DNA of 64,000 nt. Source: Lycorma delicatula. Taxonomy: Eukaryota; Arthropoda; Insecta; Hemiptera; Fulgoridae. Below the pieces are notes generated by a model. The model was not told the DNA's origin. It ran no database searches and saw only the letters and a list, made by a program, of their open reading frames with translations. A program made the position numbers and the translations under genes. Location of the stretch: NCBI RefSeq assembly GCF_047948215.1, contig NC_134456.1:194973034-195037033 (forward strand). The letters are read 5' to 3'. Position 1 is the stretch's first letter, and every line of letters begins with the position of its first letter. This document shows, one piece after another, positions 36,601 to 48,900 of this stretch.

Positions 36601-37185
36601 CGGCCCTTATCGGCTGTAATTACCGGACATATAGATTCCAGTCACCCGTGATTCAGCCAGCTGCCAACTATCAGTAGCAGCAATAAAAAAAAATATAATT
36701 GATTTTTTAATAATAAATAAAAAATTTTAATTGTAATTTTTAAATTACAATAATAATAATACTACTACTAATAATAATAATAAATAAAACATAAAACTAC
36801 TAACAATAAAGATTTGGCTGTTGGAATATTATTCCAGGATTTCAAGTAATCGAGAGCTGGTTAATAATCGAATTCGAGAAACAAAAAAGTATTCTTTTCA
36901 TTATATTTACTGCATTATCACTGCGGCATTTTCAACAACCAGTTAAAAAATGATTTAAATAATTCATCAGTTAAAGTCAGTAACAACATTAGGGTTTTTT
37001 TGTCAGTAATTACTTTCTGGAAGTTCAGTTTCCATTCAATTCTCACCTTATTTAAATTAAATAAAAGGTACGGAAAATACAAAAATTAAAAAAAAATCAA
37101 AATGTATGTATTGAAATAGGCAATTTTTTGGCGGGGGGGAGGTGAAAAACGCTTTCACGTTATCATCGACCAGGTCAAAACAATA
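33006..37185. other. No gene seen; AT/CG microsatellite at 33640-33701 and a GC-richer patch at 36480-36670
   Basis: The stretch is AT-rich with poly-A tracts. The microsatellite is an AT run of about 47 bases followed by cgcgcgcgcgc. The patch near 36480-36670 has more even composition, contains several tatcg/gataa-type words and a 48-codon open run ending near 36672, but matches nothing I recognise. Confidence 0.4.
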
Positions 37186-37189
37186 ACAA

Positions 37190-37965
37190 GAGGCTCCTTC
37201 TCGGATATTAAAATACTAATATCCATAAGCCAAAAATAGGCTTAAAACTATTACGAAAACTAAGATAATAATAGGAATAAAAGTGAAGTAGTAAAGAAAC
37301 GCAACACGTTTAGGATAATATACGTAACGCGATTAATAAAATAATATCAAAATTTATGACGGGATAAATCTTATTAAGCACGTTAATTCTTCTTAAATGT
37401 AAAAACACCCGGTCTAGTACATTTTTGTCATTTCCTAGGACGCGACGTATGTCCCTCGGAAATCTAAATTTTCGACGTAAGGCCGTATAATATACGCAGT
37501 CCACAAAAATGTGGTGCACAGTCAAGAGGCAGTCACATCGGAGGCACAGTGGTGCGCTCTCCGCTGACATCAGGTATCCATGAGTAGCTCCGGTAAGTTC
37601 CAATCGCAACAGGCACAGGAACACTATCTCTCGGCAAATCTTTCTGTATAAAGAGTCCCATGAAACATCGTATTTTTGATTGTGTCGGAGTTTATTATCC
37701 GTTGTAGGGGTCTAGTCATCTTGCCACCTTATTCGAAATGTGCGTTTAATGGAATTAATAAAATCGGTAGTTATAACTGGAGTGGTGAAAACCAGTTGAC
37801 TACATCATCTTTAGCAGCGGAATTCGCACATTCATTACCCACGTATCCCACATGGCTAGAAATCCAGCAGAAATTCACCTGTGTGTTGTGACGATTTAAT
37901 TCACCGATTGTATTATGTATTTCGGCGACAATAGGAAGTTTGGAATACAAATCCTAAGTATTACA
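37190..37965 (-). pseudogene. LINE C-terminus: RNase H and zinc-knuckle relic
   Basis: On the minus strand from about 37950 the reading gives LPIVAEIHNTIGELNRHN and then FCWISSHVGYVGNECANSAA. This matches the end of the RNase H domain of I/Jockey-type non-LTR elements (normally WxPSHxGixGNExAD; here the aspartate after the alanine is asparagine). After a frameshift, a 104-codon open part (37310-37624) has LELTGATHGYLM and a zinc-knuckle-like CLRCDCLLTVHHIFVDC, then YTALRRKFRFP. The sequence is 5'-truncated with no reverse transcriptase beside it. The sequence down to about 37190 is probably its 3' untranslated part. Whether it belongs with the RT fragment at 21.5 kb cannot be told. Confidence 0.73.
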
Positions 37966-40900
37966 ATAAATAGACTATATTCTATAAAATAAAGTAGAAA
38001 CAACGGTATAGAGTGGGTAATTTAAAAATATAAAAAGTAAAATATTTCTAATAAAGAAATTTTATAAAGAAAATATATTCATTTTATTAGAAAATCATCA
38101 TAATTACAACCCAGATAATTTTATTAATATTCTTGAATATTCCAATAACCTTCATAAAACAAATATTATAGAATAATATTATGTATACTTAAATAATAAA
38201 AATTTGATAAATGAGCAAACGAAATTTGAAAATGATGCATTATTCAAACAAATATTAAACAACAATTTTGATTCTTAGGTTAGTTATACTGCTACATGCT
38301 AATGAACATAACAATTGAGACCTTCATACTGACATAACAGATAACGTTGACATTATTTTACCTTTTGACGATCAATTCATATATTTATCATTTTTATTTA
38401 TAAATTGAAGTTAATATAATTAATGATATGTGGAGTAATTACCCATCAATGTTCCTGAGGATGGATTACTAATCCGAAATCGCACAAACATACAATTAAG
38501 GATTGTTTGCAACTAGAAACTATTATATAAATAAAGAACTATTATAGTTTACTTATATTTAAATAAATATAAGCAAACTATTATTATAAATAAATAATTT
38601 TAATTTATTTTGATAATTTTGAATGTGCGTAGTGAACTGTAAGTAAATGAAATCAGAATTAGCCTGCTAAATCTAAGTTGCGTAGTATGATTGTTTAAAT
38701 GCGGTATGAACTAATATGAAATATAATAAAAAGGAAATTCATGAAAGGGTGTCACAGAATTTTAAAAATGAACGCCTTGTTGAAACCTTACAGCACATTC
38801 CCTCGTAATCTACCATTTAAACTTGTAATCCAATGGGGTTGTGATGTACTAGGTGTTTTTAAAGGGTAGTAATAAACAAATAATGTAGTGATGGTAGTGG
38901 TATGTATATTTAATATGATCCATCGGTGTGGAAATGTCCAACTAAAGCGACCTTATTTATGAACGTTATTATATCCCAGTCTTTTTTTTCAGGTCATCAG
39001 AAAAAATATTCGAAAATTATAAAAAATAATTTTAAGAAAAAAATGGTTGAAATTCCTATGAATTTTCAATGTTCATATTAAAATCACATTTATAACTCAA
39101 TTGTCGCTGCATATGTAATTAATTTGTTAACTTAATCTTCTTCAGATTCAAATTTTAATTTCTGAAAAACTGAATATTGTATAGCCAGTAAAAGATCACA
39201 TTAGATATAAAAAAAAAGATATGTTTAATTAAAATAATAAAATAGTCCAACTCAAACACCAGTCATTTAACCACCGATATGATGAAATTCTGAATAGTTA
39301 CAATGTGTTTTGTTTATTCTCAATGAATACTATTCAAAACAATCTGTTTTATTTCAGTACACTAATATTGTTGTTAACTGTAGGAATCGTGACAGCAATT
39401 GAGAATTCGGTTGTGTGTTGTTGGATGTAAGAGATAAAGCAGTATGGGAGATATTTCTCTCTTAAGAAATAGCGATATATCACCTCACACAATGTTTATA
39501 AATTTTGTATGAGACGGTAACAATCTAGCTACACTTTAAGGTAAAACTGTAATGTCGCCACGAGCGGCTGAAATTCATGTTCTGTTTATTCAGGCGTAAA
39601 ATTTGTACGTTCATTCTTAAAAGTATAAAAGATACCTCAACTTCCTCAAACCCATTTCCAATCAAACTTTTACATCGTATTTATAAAAAATGTAAAACCA
39701 AAAAAGAAGAAAACGGAAAGTTTATACCAGAGGTAATATTCCGATCATCAAAATTCTGAGTAATGCATGAAGTACAAAAGTATAAAAATCAATCGATAAG
39801 TTTTCAAAACTTCTAAAGGGAACATCGGAAGTAAATTTCTGAAAAGGTAAAATCCGTAACAGTGAGTAATCCTATATCATCTGCTGACAATAGTAAACGT
39901 AAAAATCTATCCTTAATTCATATTTATTACAATTTTCCATTTTTGCTTTCATCATAGTTTTTTATTCAAAAAATAATAAATCATTTTTAACAAAAAAAAT
40001 AAGTTGTAAATAACACAAATTTAAAGAAACGGACATGCTCATATGCAAACCGTTAATGTATACGTTATACAGAAAAGAATGTTAAAAAAAGTAAATGGAG
40101 GAAGAAAGAGAAAACAATTTACAGAATTTCATATACAAGAAGCATCTATCAAGAATTACTTTATAAAGTTCATTATCCAGTCCCTGTTGTAAAAAAAAAT
40201 GAAGATATTACTTGAAGGACTAAATGTGTAGTATATCAGTGGATTATATGGTAATGTGTATTGATGCGGCTTGATGATAAAAGAAAAATATAAAATGCCA
40301 TAGAAACTCTCTCCTAGTAATCCAAACAATCTCACCCAATCTTATAGTAATCATCAAATTTTTTAGTGATAATAATAAAAAGAAGGTGATGATCAACAAA
40401 ATAGTAGCTACCAGATTCAACAAAGTAAAACTACAGCCAAATATAAATTTTCTTAAAGGAACGATTAAAAATTCAGGCCAATCGTACGCGTATGAAGCAT
40501 TACTTCCTACATCGGAATCATTTTATTTTTAAGTATACTTTGTCTAAAGTAAGCTATAACCAACCCTATGTCATTTTATGTTTCATTCAAGATACTGGAA
40601 CAAAAAACGATAATCAAATCTATTTTCCTAGAATTTTTTTAATGGAATTAGATTTTTTCACTAAGTAAAATGTTTCTTTTTACCAAGAAATTACATATAA
40701 TTTTAAGCTATTCTGTATAATTTCTCTTGTAAAACGGTAATTTTAAGTTATTATTTCTTTTTTGATATTAAAATATGTTTTACTCAAACAAATCCTCTCA
40801 TTTATATGTGATTTCCTTATAATATTGTTACATACGAATCGACTTAAATATCCTACACCCTACATGTTACATACTATTTTATTAATACAGGAAGTAAATA

Positions 40901-41650
40901 AATAGCTAAATATCACCCTCATGAAATATCAACCTAACTTAAAATATTGATAACGGAATTTCTAATTATAAAATCTATCCTAATTTTAAAAAAGTAATAA
41001 AACCTTTATGTATATATTTTTAAATATAAATCATCTAAAAGTTATCAAATCGTAAATTTTAGATAAGGTTTTGATTAGTTTGAGTGAAAATCAATAAAAG
41101 CCTAACTTTTTACATAGGATTGACGTCAAATCAAACTTTTAATTGAATATAAAATAATTCATAGGTAACGTATATGATCGACTGGAGTATATATATAATT
41201 GTAGCTTAAATGCGGTAAAATTTAAAATTAATTTACACTGTCATTTTATAGAAATACCATACATTTTGACTGTTTCTGCGATAAATTCAAAATAAGTTAG
41301 ACAGAAATAACAATATTATCAATATATTCAAAACTAGAATGTTGAATTTACAGTAATAATGTGCAAAATGATTTTCAGAAATCTACTACAAAGAAATATT
41401 AATCATTAAATATAGATATTAAAACAAACCTTTGTTTTAATAACGGTTTAGTTTATTTATTTATTTTCTAAAATAAACAGTAATTTTCAATTAAACTTCA
41501 TATTGCACGTGATTTAAATTAAATAAAACGACTCAAATACGCAACTACTAAAACGTTTATGAACCGTACATATAATGCACATCTGTAACAGAATTTATGT
41601 GGTATTCCACATAAAATTACGACAAACATAATTAAACAACACAATATTTA
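37966..41650. other. No gene seen
   Basis: AT-rich. The plus-strand frame at 39577-39759 has no recognisable domain. The only structure is the palindrome at 38544-38581. Confidence 0.4.
38544..38581. repeat. 18-bp palindrome with 2-base loop
   Basis: Atagtttacttatattta (38544-38561) is the inverse of 38564-38581 with one mismatch. Confidence 0.88.
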
Positions 41651-41654
41651 TAAA

Positions 41655-42390
41655 ACACTAGCGCTGGCCCGGCAACGCTTAGCTATTGATAGATTTTGGT
41701 ATATATATAGATCAAATTAATACAATTGAAAGTTTGATAAAACATTAAGGGACCTCACAAAATATTACGTTTTTTACTTTTATCCTACTTCCCTTTATTC
41801 CCTTATTTCTCTGTTTCCCTGTTCCCTATTGCGTTACCAATTTCCTCCATTTCCCATTTTCCTGTGCGTAAATCGGTCCAGTAGTTTTTTTTATCTACAG
41901 CGGACACACATACGAACACTACCTTATATATATATAGAGAAGGAGAAAGTCTGTATGTATATTTATTTTTTTCGTAAATATCTCGACACCGGTGCCACCT
42001 AGCGGGTATAGTTTTTGCAGAAATTTTTCTTTTCACGTAATTAATATATATTCTGAATATGAGCCAAATCAGACTAAATACTATTTTTCGCAATATCTCG
42101 ACCCCAGCGCCACCTAGCTGATCCATTTTTTTACAAAAATCTAACTTTTCACGTAACAAATATATATCTGAATACGAGCCAAATCGGACCATAAATACAA
42201 TTTTTCGAAATATCTCGACCCCCAGCACCACCTAGCGTGTTCAAAGTAATTCAGAAACCTTCACAGGCATGCACATAACATACCAAAATTACATCGCAAT
42301 CGGATGAATTGCATAGGAACGCATACGGGACAAACAAACAACATTCATTTTTTTTATATATATAAATAATATATAAAATAATTAAAGATT
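41655..42390. repeat. Repeat W: unclassified repeat with internal tandem units
   Basis: A left module (tagcgctggcccggcaacgc to cacacatacgaacactacc) is followed by a TA run and gagaaggagaaagtctgtat. Next comes a 115-bp tandem block, then a tail (cgcaatcggatgaattgcat, gggacaaacaaacaacattc) that ends in a TA-rich run. The tail recurs at 43.0 kb. The 142-codon minus-strand frame at 41803-42231 mirrors the tandem units and is not a gene. The left and right modules may be separate insertions. Confidence 0.55.
41979..42245. repeat. Imperfect 115/117-bp tandem repeat, about 2.3 units
   Basis: Tatctcgac followed by gccacctag starts at 41979, 42094 and 42211. Each full unit continues with cttttcacgtaa and gagccaaatc. 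The third unit stops after cacctagcgtg. Confidence 0.85.
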
Positions 42391-42635
42391 ATTTAGACTA
42401 AATAACAAAATGCATTACTACACACAACATGAGTATATATGTCAAATTCATTTTGTATTAGAGACTGAAATTAGTCCATTAAGGTTTGACCATACAGACG
42501 TTTAAATGAGTAATTTATTACTTTTAAACAGAATTATATCGTTAAAAAAATAATAATGATAGTTGTAAACATTTTGTTGGTTTAGCAGTAAGTAAAAGGA
42601 AATATCCGTTCTCGAGTTTCTTTAATTTTTTTTAC

Positions 42636-42910
42636 ATGTTTTTACTTCCTTATACGAAGTAAAGGAAATATTATAATCGCGAAAAATGTCGGTTTCCAGA
42701 TTTCAACGGAAATATCCATATTGAACATCCCTGAATCTATTTTGACTAGTTTAGGCGTGACGTCTGTACGTACATATGTATGTAAAAAAATGAAAAAATA
42801 TCAGTAGTTTTTAATGAAATAAAATTTTATGCATTTTTCATTTTAAAAAAATGTGTAAATATAATTTAATAGGCGTACAAGGAAGTCATGTGTTGCCCAC
42901 ATCAGATTTT
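42636..42910 (+). repeat. Interspersed repeat Y, copy 2
   Basis: Starts acttccttatacgaagtaaa, then gtcggtttccagatttcaac, catccctgaatctattttga, ctagtttaggcgtgacgtct, and ends aggaagtcatgtgttgccca. It is the direct counterpart of the minus-strand copy at 17.6-18.0 kb. Confidence 0.65.
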
Positions 42911-43009
42911 TTTCTAATATCAGAGTAAATGAATTGAAATTAGAACAGGGATCATGAAATTTTTAATTTTACGATAAAAAACGCTAACCGTGATAAATTG
43001 CACTCAATC

Positions 43010-43068
43010 ATTATATCCCAATCGGATGAATGGCATAGGAACGCATATGGGACAAACAAACAACATTC

Positions 43069-43128
<60 letters not shown>

Positions 43129-43150
43129 GTATATAAAGTAATTAAAGGTT
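43010..43150 (+). repeat. Repeat W tail, second copy, with a long TA run
   Basis: Caatcggatgaatggcatag and gggacaaacaaacaacattc match 42297-42350 almost exactly. A TA run (about 43072-43124) replaces the shorter one, and similarity resumes after it (ataaagtaattaaagg). Confidence 0.8.
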
Positions 43151-43499
43151 AACCTGTAAATATATAAAACGTTCTGCGCTCAGCAATTTTGTTAATTTCT
43201 TTTATCCTTCCCTTAATAACATCAACACTCTTTTGTTTTATTACCACAGTACTTAAAAAATTCTACATTTTCTTACATCTGTCTAAGACTAAACGTTTCC
43301 ATTAAATTAGTAAAGTGGATTGCAAACTTAACGTACACAAATAGCATATTATTAAAAGGTTTTTGCCGTATAAATCATGAGTTTAAAATCTGAAATAATA
43401 CCACTATAGTTTGTTTAACGAAAGAAAAAAAAACTAAAATTTAGCTAATATAAGTTTGAAAAAAAGTTTAAAAAAACTAAACTTTTCTATTTTAACATA

Positions 43500-43905
43500 A
43501 ATAGTTAACTACACGAAGAAATAGAGGATCTCGTAAAAATGTTAAGAATAAGAAGTTAAACTTCTGGGCCATGTATACAGAATGGACGATCACAGACTAA
43601 ATAAACAAGAATTAATTAAACTCTTGAACAAAAGAGCAACCACGGTTATCTACAACAAATGAAGAAAGAATTGCAGAACCCACGAACAGAAATGAAAAAA
43701 AAGAAACGAACTCATATAAAAAATACAGTAAGTTGAGTTTGAAACGACGAGGAAGGAAAAGAATCACACGAAAGTATGAAATAGCCGGATGAAACAAAGT
43801 CCAAACACGCGGAGGGATGACAGAAAAGGAGAAAATAAAAACCAGAAGAAATGAAATTTGCGTGGTCCGTGGTTGGCCTAACCGGAAAATAAGATTGATT
43901 ACCTT
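43500..43905 (+). pseudogene. LINE 3' relic (family of the 8.6 kb copy)
   Basis: Broken frames read KLNFWAMYTEW, or in the next frame GHVYRMDDHRLTKQI-like sequence near 43565-43610. The normal motif in insect LINE C-termini is RLxFxGHlxRMxDxRLTK.I. Later pieces are basic (GMTEKEKIKTRRNEICVVRG region near 43815-43870). The phrase gcgtggtccgtggttggcc (43860) corresponds to gtggtcctcagcgacc at 9140, the 3' leader of the other copy. No reverse transcriptase is present. Confidence 0.55.
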
Positions 43906-44845
43906 AATTAATAAAGGTAATATATTCTACGTCGAAAAAAACCATCTTTTCAGTACTAATTTTTGAGAAAATCACCTATCAACACAGTTTCTATAAGCGA
44001 AGAGCGCAACAATGAATAGTAAAAGATTTTGAGGCAGATCACAATAATAAACAAGAAGAAAAGCAAGGGTCCTAGAGTAATTTATGGCACTCCGCATTCT
44101 ACATCTTAAAGTGAGAACCAACATTTTACATGGTTATGCTTATTAAAAGATGATTTTTTAAATATCTGTTTACGGTCGGCAAGATGCCAACAAAAAGAAA
44201 GGCATCTTTTAAATTTATAAAAACGTAAAAAATACTCATTTTACGCGCTTTTGGTAGTATGTGAAAACCCTTAAATGAATTTCAACAAAATTAAGTATTA
44301 AATAAATTTTTCATCTTTACCCTCATCAAACTTCATCTCGTTTTATATTTGACAAAGATTCTGTATGCGACATGATTTTTTTTGTATGATTTTTACTTTT
44401 TAAATCATAGCATACTGAAACAACAGTAAGTTTTCTAACAATTAAAACAATATTAACCTATTTTACTACAGTTAATAAAGGTAAATAAAAAAAAAATGTT
44501 AAATTACGTGAAACCTAAGATTTTGAGGAATGTGCAAGTAAAAGAGAATTTTTTCTAATTTAAAACTTTTACGAGGTAAACAATAAAAAACGTTTTAATT
44601 CGCGGTAAGATTTCTTACTTAATATCCATCCAGTTATTAAGCATGTATGATGTTAAATTAAATAAAAAGATATATATATATTCTAAAAATAATCAAATAA
44701 TGAAGATATTAATAGCTGAAAAGACTGCACCTAAATGCAAACCGAGTTAAAAGAGGAATAAGAAGAAAAGTAACTCCATCGAGGAGGAATGCAATTAAGA
44801 GAATGCAAATAACAAACACGGGTCGGTGGTGTTTTGGTGTCTGTA
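43906..44845. other. No gene seen
   Basis: AT-rich without coding or repeat structure that I recognise. Confidence 0.4.
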
Positions 44846-44850
44846 TTTAC

Positions 44851-45030
44851 CTGACTCAACGTATAACAACTATCTAGTCAGGTTGACAACAAGCTGCAAC
44901 CAGGTACAGTGATTATCATCACCTATACCACACAGCACAACCATCCGATGTAATTTAGTACCAAAAGTCACGCCCTTTCCTTTGGCTTCCTCTTAGCTTC
45001 ACTTCAAAATCGCGTTCAACCTCCTTTCTT
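44851..45030 (-). other. GC-richer island ending in a minus-strand donor-like site
   Basis: On the minus strand the island ends gttgagtcag before gtaaata (first intron base at 44850), a fair 5' splice-site match. The body includes ggtgatgataatcactgtac and aggaagccaaaggaaagggc. It could be an untranslated exon, but there is no partner exon or coding frame. Confidence 0.18.
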
Positions 45031-45688
45031 TGTAGATAGGGATGCAGTAACATAAATATTTTTTATTTATGAAATAAAAAGATTAACAAATATGAATGAT
45101 AAACATAACAACATATAAAGATTTAATTTTTATTTCTTAAAAAAAAATTCTCCTAATTTAACAATTTTAAAAACAAGATCCTTCATAGGGATAAAATATG
45201 AAAGTCAAATTGGAGACAATTTTTTAAACTACTTATTATTTTTCATTTAACCTACTTATCATTTAATCCGAAAATAAAATTTCCGAAAAAAACCATTTAA
45301 TTGAAACTTTTTAAACGCAACGAATTTAAGTAGCCATATTTATAAAATTTTAGTTTACGCTTCAGTATCTGTTAATTAAAAAAACAAACTTAAATAAATT
45401 TCAAATATAAATATTCTACAATAAAAAAGAAATATACTAAACTAGTGGTCAAGAAGTCAAACTTCATTCAAAGTTACAATAAAATTAAATACCATAAAAC
45501 ATTATCATGGTAATGCGATACCGTAATACACTAACAATAAAGGATATTTATCATTAACAAACGAACAATACTATCGGATAAAAATAAGCTGGGAAAAGTT
45601 AGCATATGTATTCGTTCTTTGGATTGTAGAAATAGGTTTACTGTAAGCGAAAGGGTAGCCCTCAAACAGGTGCACAGACACATTTTTA
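45031..45688. other. No gene seen
   Basis: AT-rich and featureless. Confidence 0.4.
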
Positions 45689-45979
45689 CCAACCGGTTTT
45701 GTCTAGTGGTCATTGGAAGTCGAGAGTTCCAGCATTCAAGTCCTAGTAAAGGCAGTTACTTTTTATACGGATTTGAATACTAGATTGTGGATAAGATGTT
45801 CGTTGGGTTTCAACGAACATCTTATGTTGGTGGTTGGGTTTCAATTAACCACACATCTCAGAAATGATCGATCTAGAGACTCCACAAGGTTACACTTTAC
45901 ACTCATACATATCATCCTCATTCATCCTCTGAAGTAATACCTGATGGTAATTCCCGGAGGCTAAACACGAAAAAGGAAG
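45689..45979 (+). mobile_element. SINE-A copy 3, with hairpin substitution
   Basis: The head ccaaccggttttgtctagtg has lost about 28 bases after the A box. The B-box region is attcaagtcctagtaaagg. In place of the usual ataccggtgttctttgg the copy has a 35-base hairpin (45791-45825). The tail cccggaggctaaacacgaaa is normal. The flanks tttttacca (left) and tttttacacca (right) may be a decayed target duplication. The 74-codon frame over it follows the SINE and is not a gene. Confidence 0.85.
45791..45825. repeat. Perfect 15-bp hairpin within SINE-A copy 3
   Basis: Ataagatgttcgttg (45791-45805), loop ggttt, caacgaacatcttat (45811-45825). The other SINE-A copies lack the inverted arm. Confidence 0.95.
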
Positions 45980-48900
45980 GCGCTTTTTTACACCAAATCA
46001 CATTAAAGATTCATCAGATCTACTCATCCCATCCCAGCATGATTTATCAAGGTACAACACAGAATTTAAAATAGGAAAAAACCTTAAAAAGAAATAAGAA
46101 TAAAGAACGGATAGTGAGAAAGAACAAAATACCCAAACAGCAACTGCGAAACGAGGAGAAAACCTCACTCTGCAGGCAGCAGACGCCAGCCTAATAAAAA
46201 ATCCATCAAATTCGAACATTTTTACCCAGGATGAAGCACACGACTTATTTTAAGTAAGTCAAACAAATGAGATAAAGCAACAAAAATTATTTTTCTCTAC
46301 AAATTAGAAAGACGTTCGACAACGATTCTCAATTTGCTTTTCCACACGCCGATGAAATTGCTAAGTTTAAATATGTAAGGAACTAATTATAAATCGTTTA
46401 TCGAACCAAAACTGTTATCATAACATTAGCTTTAAATCTAACCCACAATTAAACCACGAATTAGATCACATTATTAATCATAGTCTCTGTCATTTTTAAG
46501 GCTATATCTAATGAAAACGAGTCAACTGAGCTTACGAATCAAGAACACTCAATAGTAGGTTAGAAATCTGTAAAGGTATGGAGACAATCTGAATAGTTTT
46601 TTTTTTGTTTTTGTAGTAAAGAAAGTATTAAATAAATCTTGTGAAAGATAAGTCGATAAAGCTTCTTTTCCGGTATTTAGGAACAACTAATAGCGCTATG
46701 ATGTTAAAAGTTGAAACTAAGATACCGCAATATCAAACAAATTTAAGAGATATTAAAATCTTTTATTCTCATACAAAATAGTTTCACAAAACACTTCTAT
46801 TTATTTACCAACAAATAATTAAGGTAAACGAACAACAGACATGTTATAATTTAGTCATAAACGTATTCACATTAGACATTTCATGCACATCTATATATCT
46901 AAAACATTTAATACTTAAGGGAAACCAGTAATTTATTTTTATTTTTCAGTGACCACCGGTATAACGCACCCTTTAGGCCGCCCCAACAGTACTGCGTACA
47001 AAGATCCTATTGCGTATAACGTCTGCGGGTAAAATTAATGATCTCGTAATTTCCTACGTGTTTTAACTTTAAATGAAATTGAAGATTTATAACTAGGCAT
47101 AAATAAATTTAGGACATTTAATCACAAACCGAACTGAAATTACATGCAGATGTAAAAAAATATAAAAAAAACAAGTTAAAAGGGTGCATAAGGAATAATT
47201 TATTAAAAATAATTTTAAGACTAAAAATGAACAACCTAACTGAATTTAATTTCTATATTTTATTTCAAACAATTCAAAAATTTAAATATGATCAGAAGTA
47301 ATAATACATATACTATAAAGCAGGCTACGTTACAACTAATTTGTTAATTTATCATATGGCACCTACATTTACTACAAAAACGAAATGAGATTAAATTCAT
47401 AAAACTGGAATTTGATATTAGTAAATAAAATACTATAATTAATTTACGTTCAAGCAATTTTAATGAAATTAAAATTTATCTCAGTTATTAGTAAATTTTA
47501 CTACAGCATCCAGCTACATTTTTAAACAAATTAACCAAGAATTTGGTTTATTTAATAGTTACAGTAAATACACACAAGTTTACTTTCAATGGTTTTAAAA
47601 TAAGCATACATTTAAGCTACATTTGAATGATCGGTTCTAGAACACAAAAATAAATAAACATTTTGACCTAACAAATCAAATACCGTGCTTGGAATACATC
47701 TGATTTACCAGGCTTAAAGCATGCACGCGCGATCCACCTCCACATAGATAGGTAGAGTGAGAGAGTGATGAGGGGGAGCGAGAGGGCCAACAGGTGTAAA
47801 ATATTTCACCATCTGTATAGGGCCTAGTAATTACAATTAAAATTTTACAACTAAAATAGACTAAAAAAATCACACACAATATTCCATTTGTAAACATACA
47901 ATATTTGTTTTTATTGGAAATGAAAAAAAAAATTAATAAACTGGATTTAAAAAAATGATAAAAAAATGTTCTGTACAATATAAATTACTTACTAAAAAAT
48001 ATAGGACGCTGCAAAACTTCTAATGTATATTTTGTAATAAATAAATACGTACATTAAGCATAAGTATTTATTTCAACTGACCTGAAACAGAAATAAATAA
48101 CAATATTTTCAATAATATAAATTTTAAAATCATAATTACAACATAATAGAACATCCTACTAAAACCTAACAAAAAAAAAAAAAATGGGACAAACAAATTA
48201 CAAAATTAATTAAATTAAGATAACAGGTTATCCATAAATAACTCAAAACAATTACGAAGGATGAGATTCGGAAATTTTTTTTGAAATACGTTACGAATAC
48301 GAGACATTTTGTATGAAATTTACTAAACCTTATACTATATAGATTTTAAGACGAAATTTTGTTAGACACAATATTTCTATGGTAAGAAACGAAAGTACTG
48401 TTTGTATCTCTCTATATGATAAACAGGATAAGTATCACTTCTACTGCTGAATGATACCTAAATTTCGATGGGTTTGGTATTTTCACATTTTCGGCTTAAA
48501 GAAAGTAACTTAAAATTACTTAACACTCTCGTTTAATTTGTATATAACTCAGAAAACTTGAAAATTTCACTAAATTTCCATGTAAATTTCTTTCGTTACA
48601 TTCAAACTGGTAAGGAAAAGTATTTAAAATCGTTTTAATTTAATTTTTGAGGTAAAAAATACATTCTAATTGACACTTGACTCATAACCCAATTTCATTT
48701 TGTACCTTAGCGATATAGTAGGTTTTGGATTTAAATGTTGTTTTGTGTCAGGTCAGAGAATTTTCAGTTACAGAGAAATAAATTTTCTAAATGCATATAA
48801 TGTTATTTAATAAAGAAGGGAAAATCAACTGTCCACAGCAACGGTTTTTGACCATTTACTATTATTTTATTCTAATAACCGTTTAATGTAAGGTTTTATT

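Noticed and set aside
41803..42231. 142-codon minus-strand frame, the second longest in the window
   Set aside because: It reads through the 115-bp tandem repeat; the internal repetition of VEI(F/L)RKIVF reflects the DNA repeat and not a protein family.
45713..45937. 74-codon plus-strand frame
   Set aside because: It lies wholly in a SINE copy.
47676..47978. 100-codon minus-strand frame with a hydrophobic stretch
   Set aside because: Hydrophobicity comes from T-rich codons; the rest is the GA-rich patch read backwards. No start context or homology recognised.
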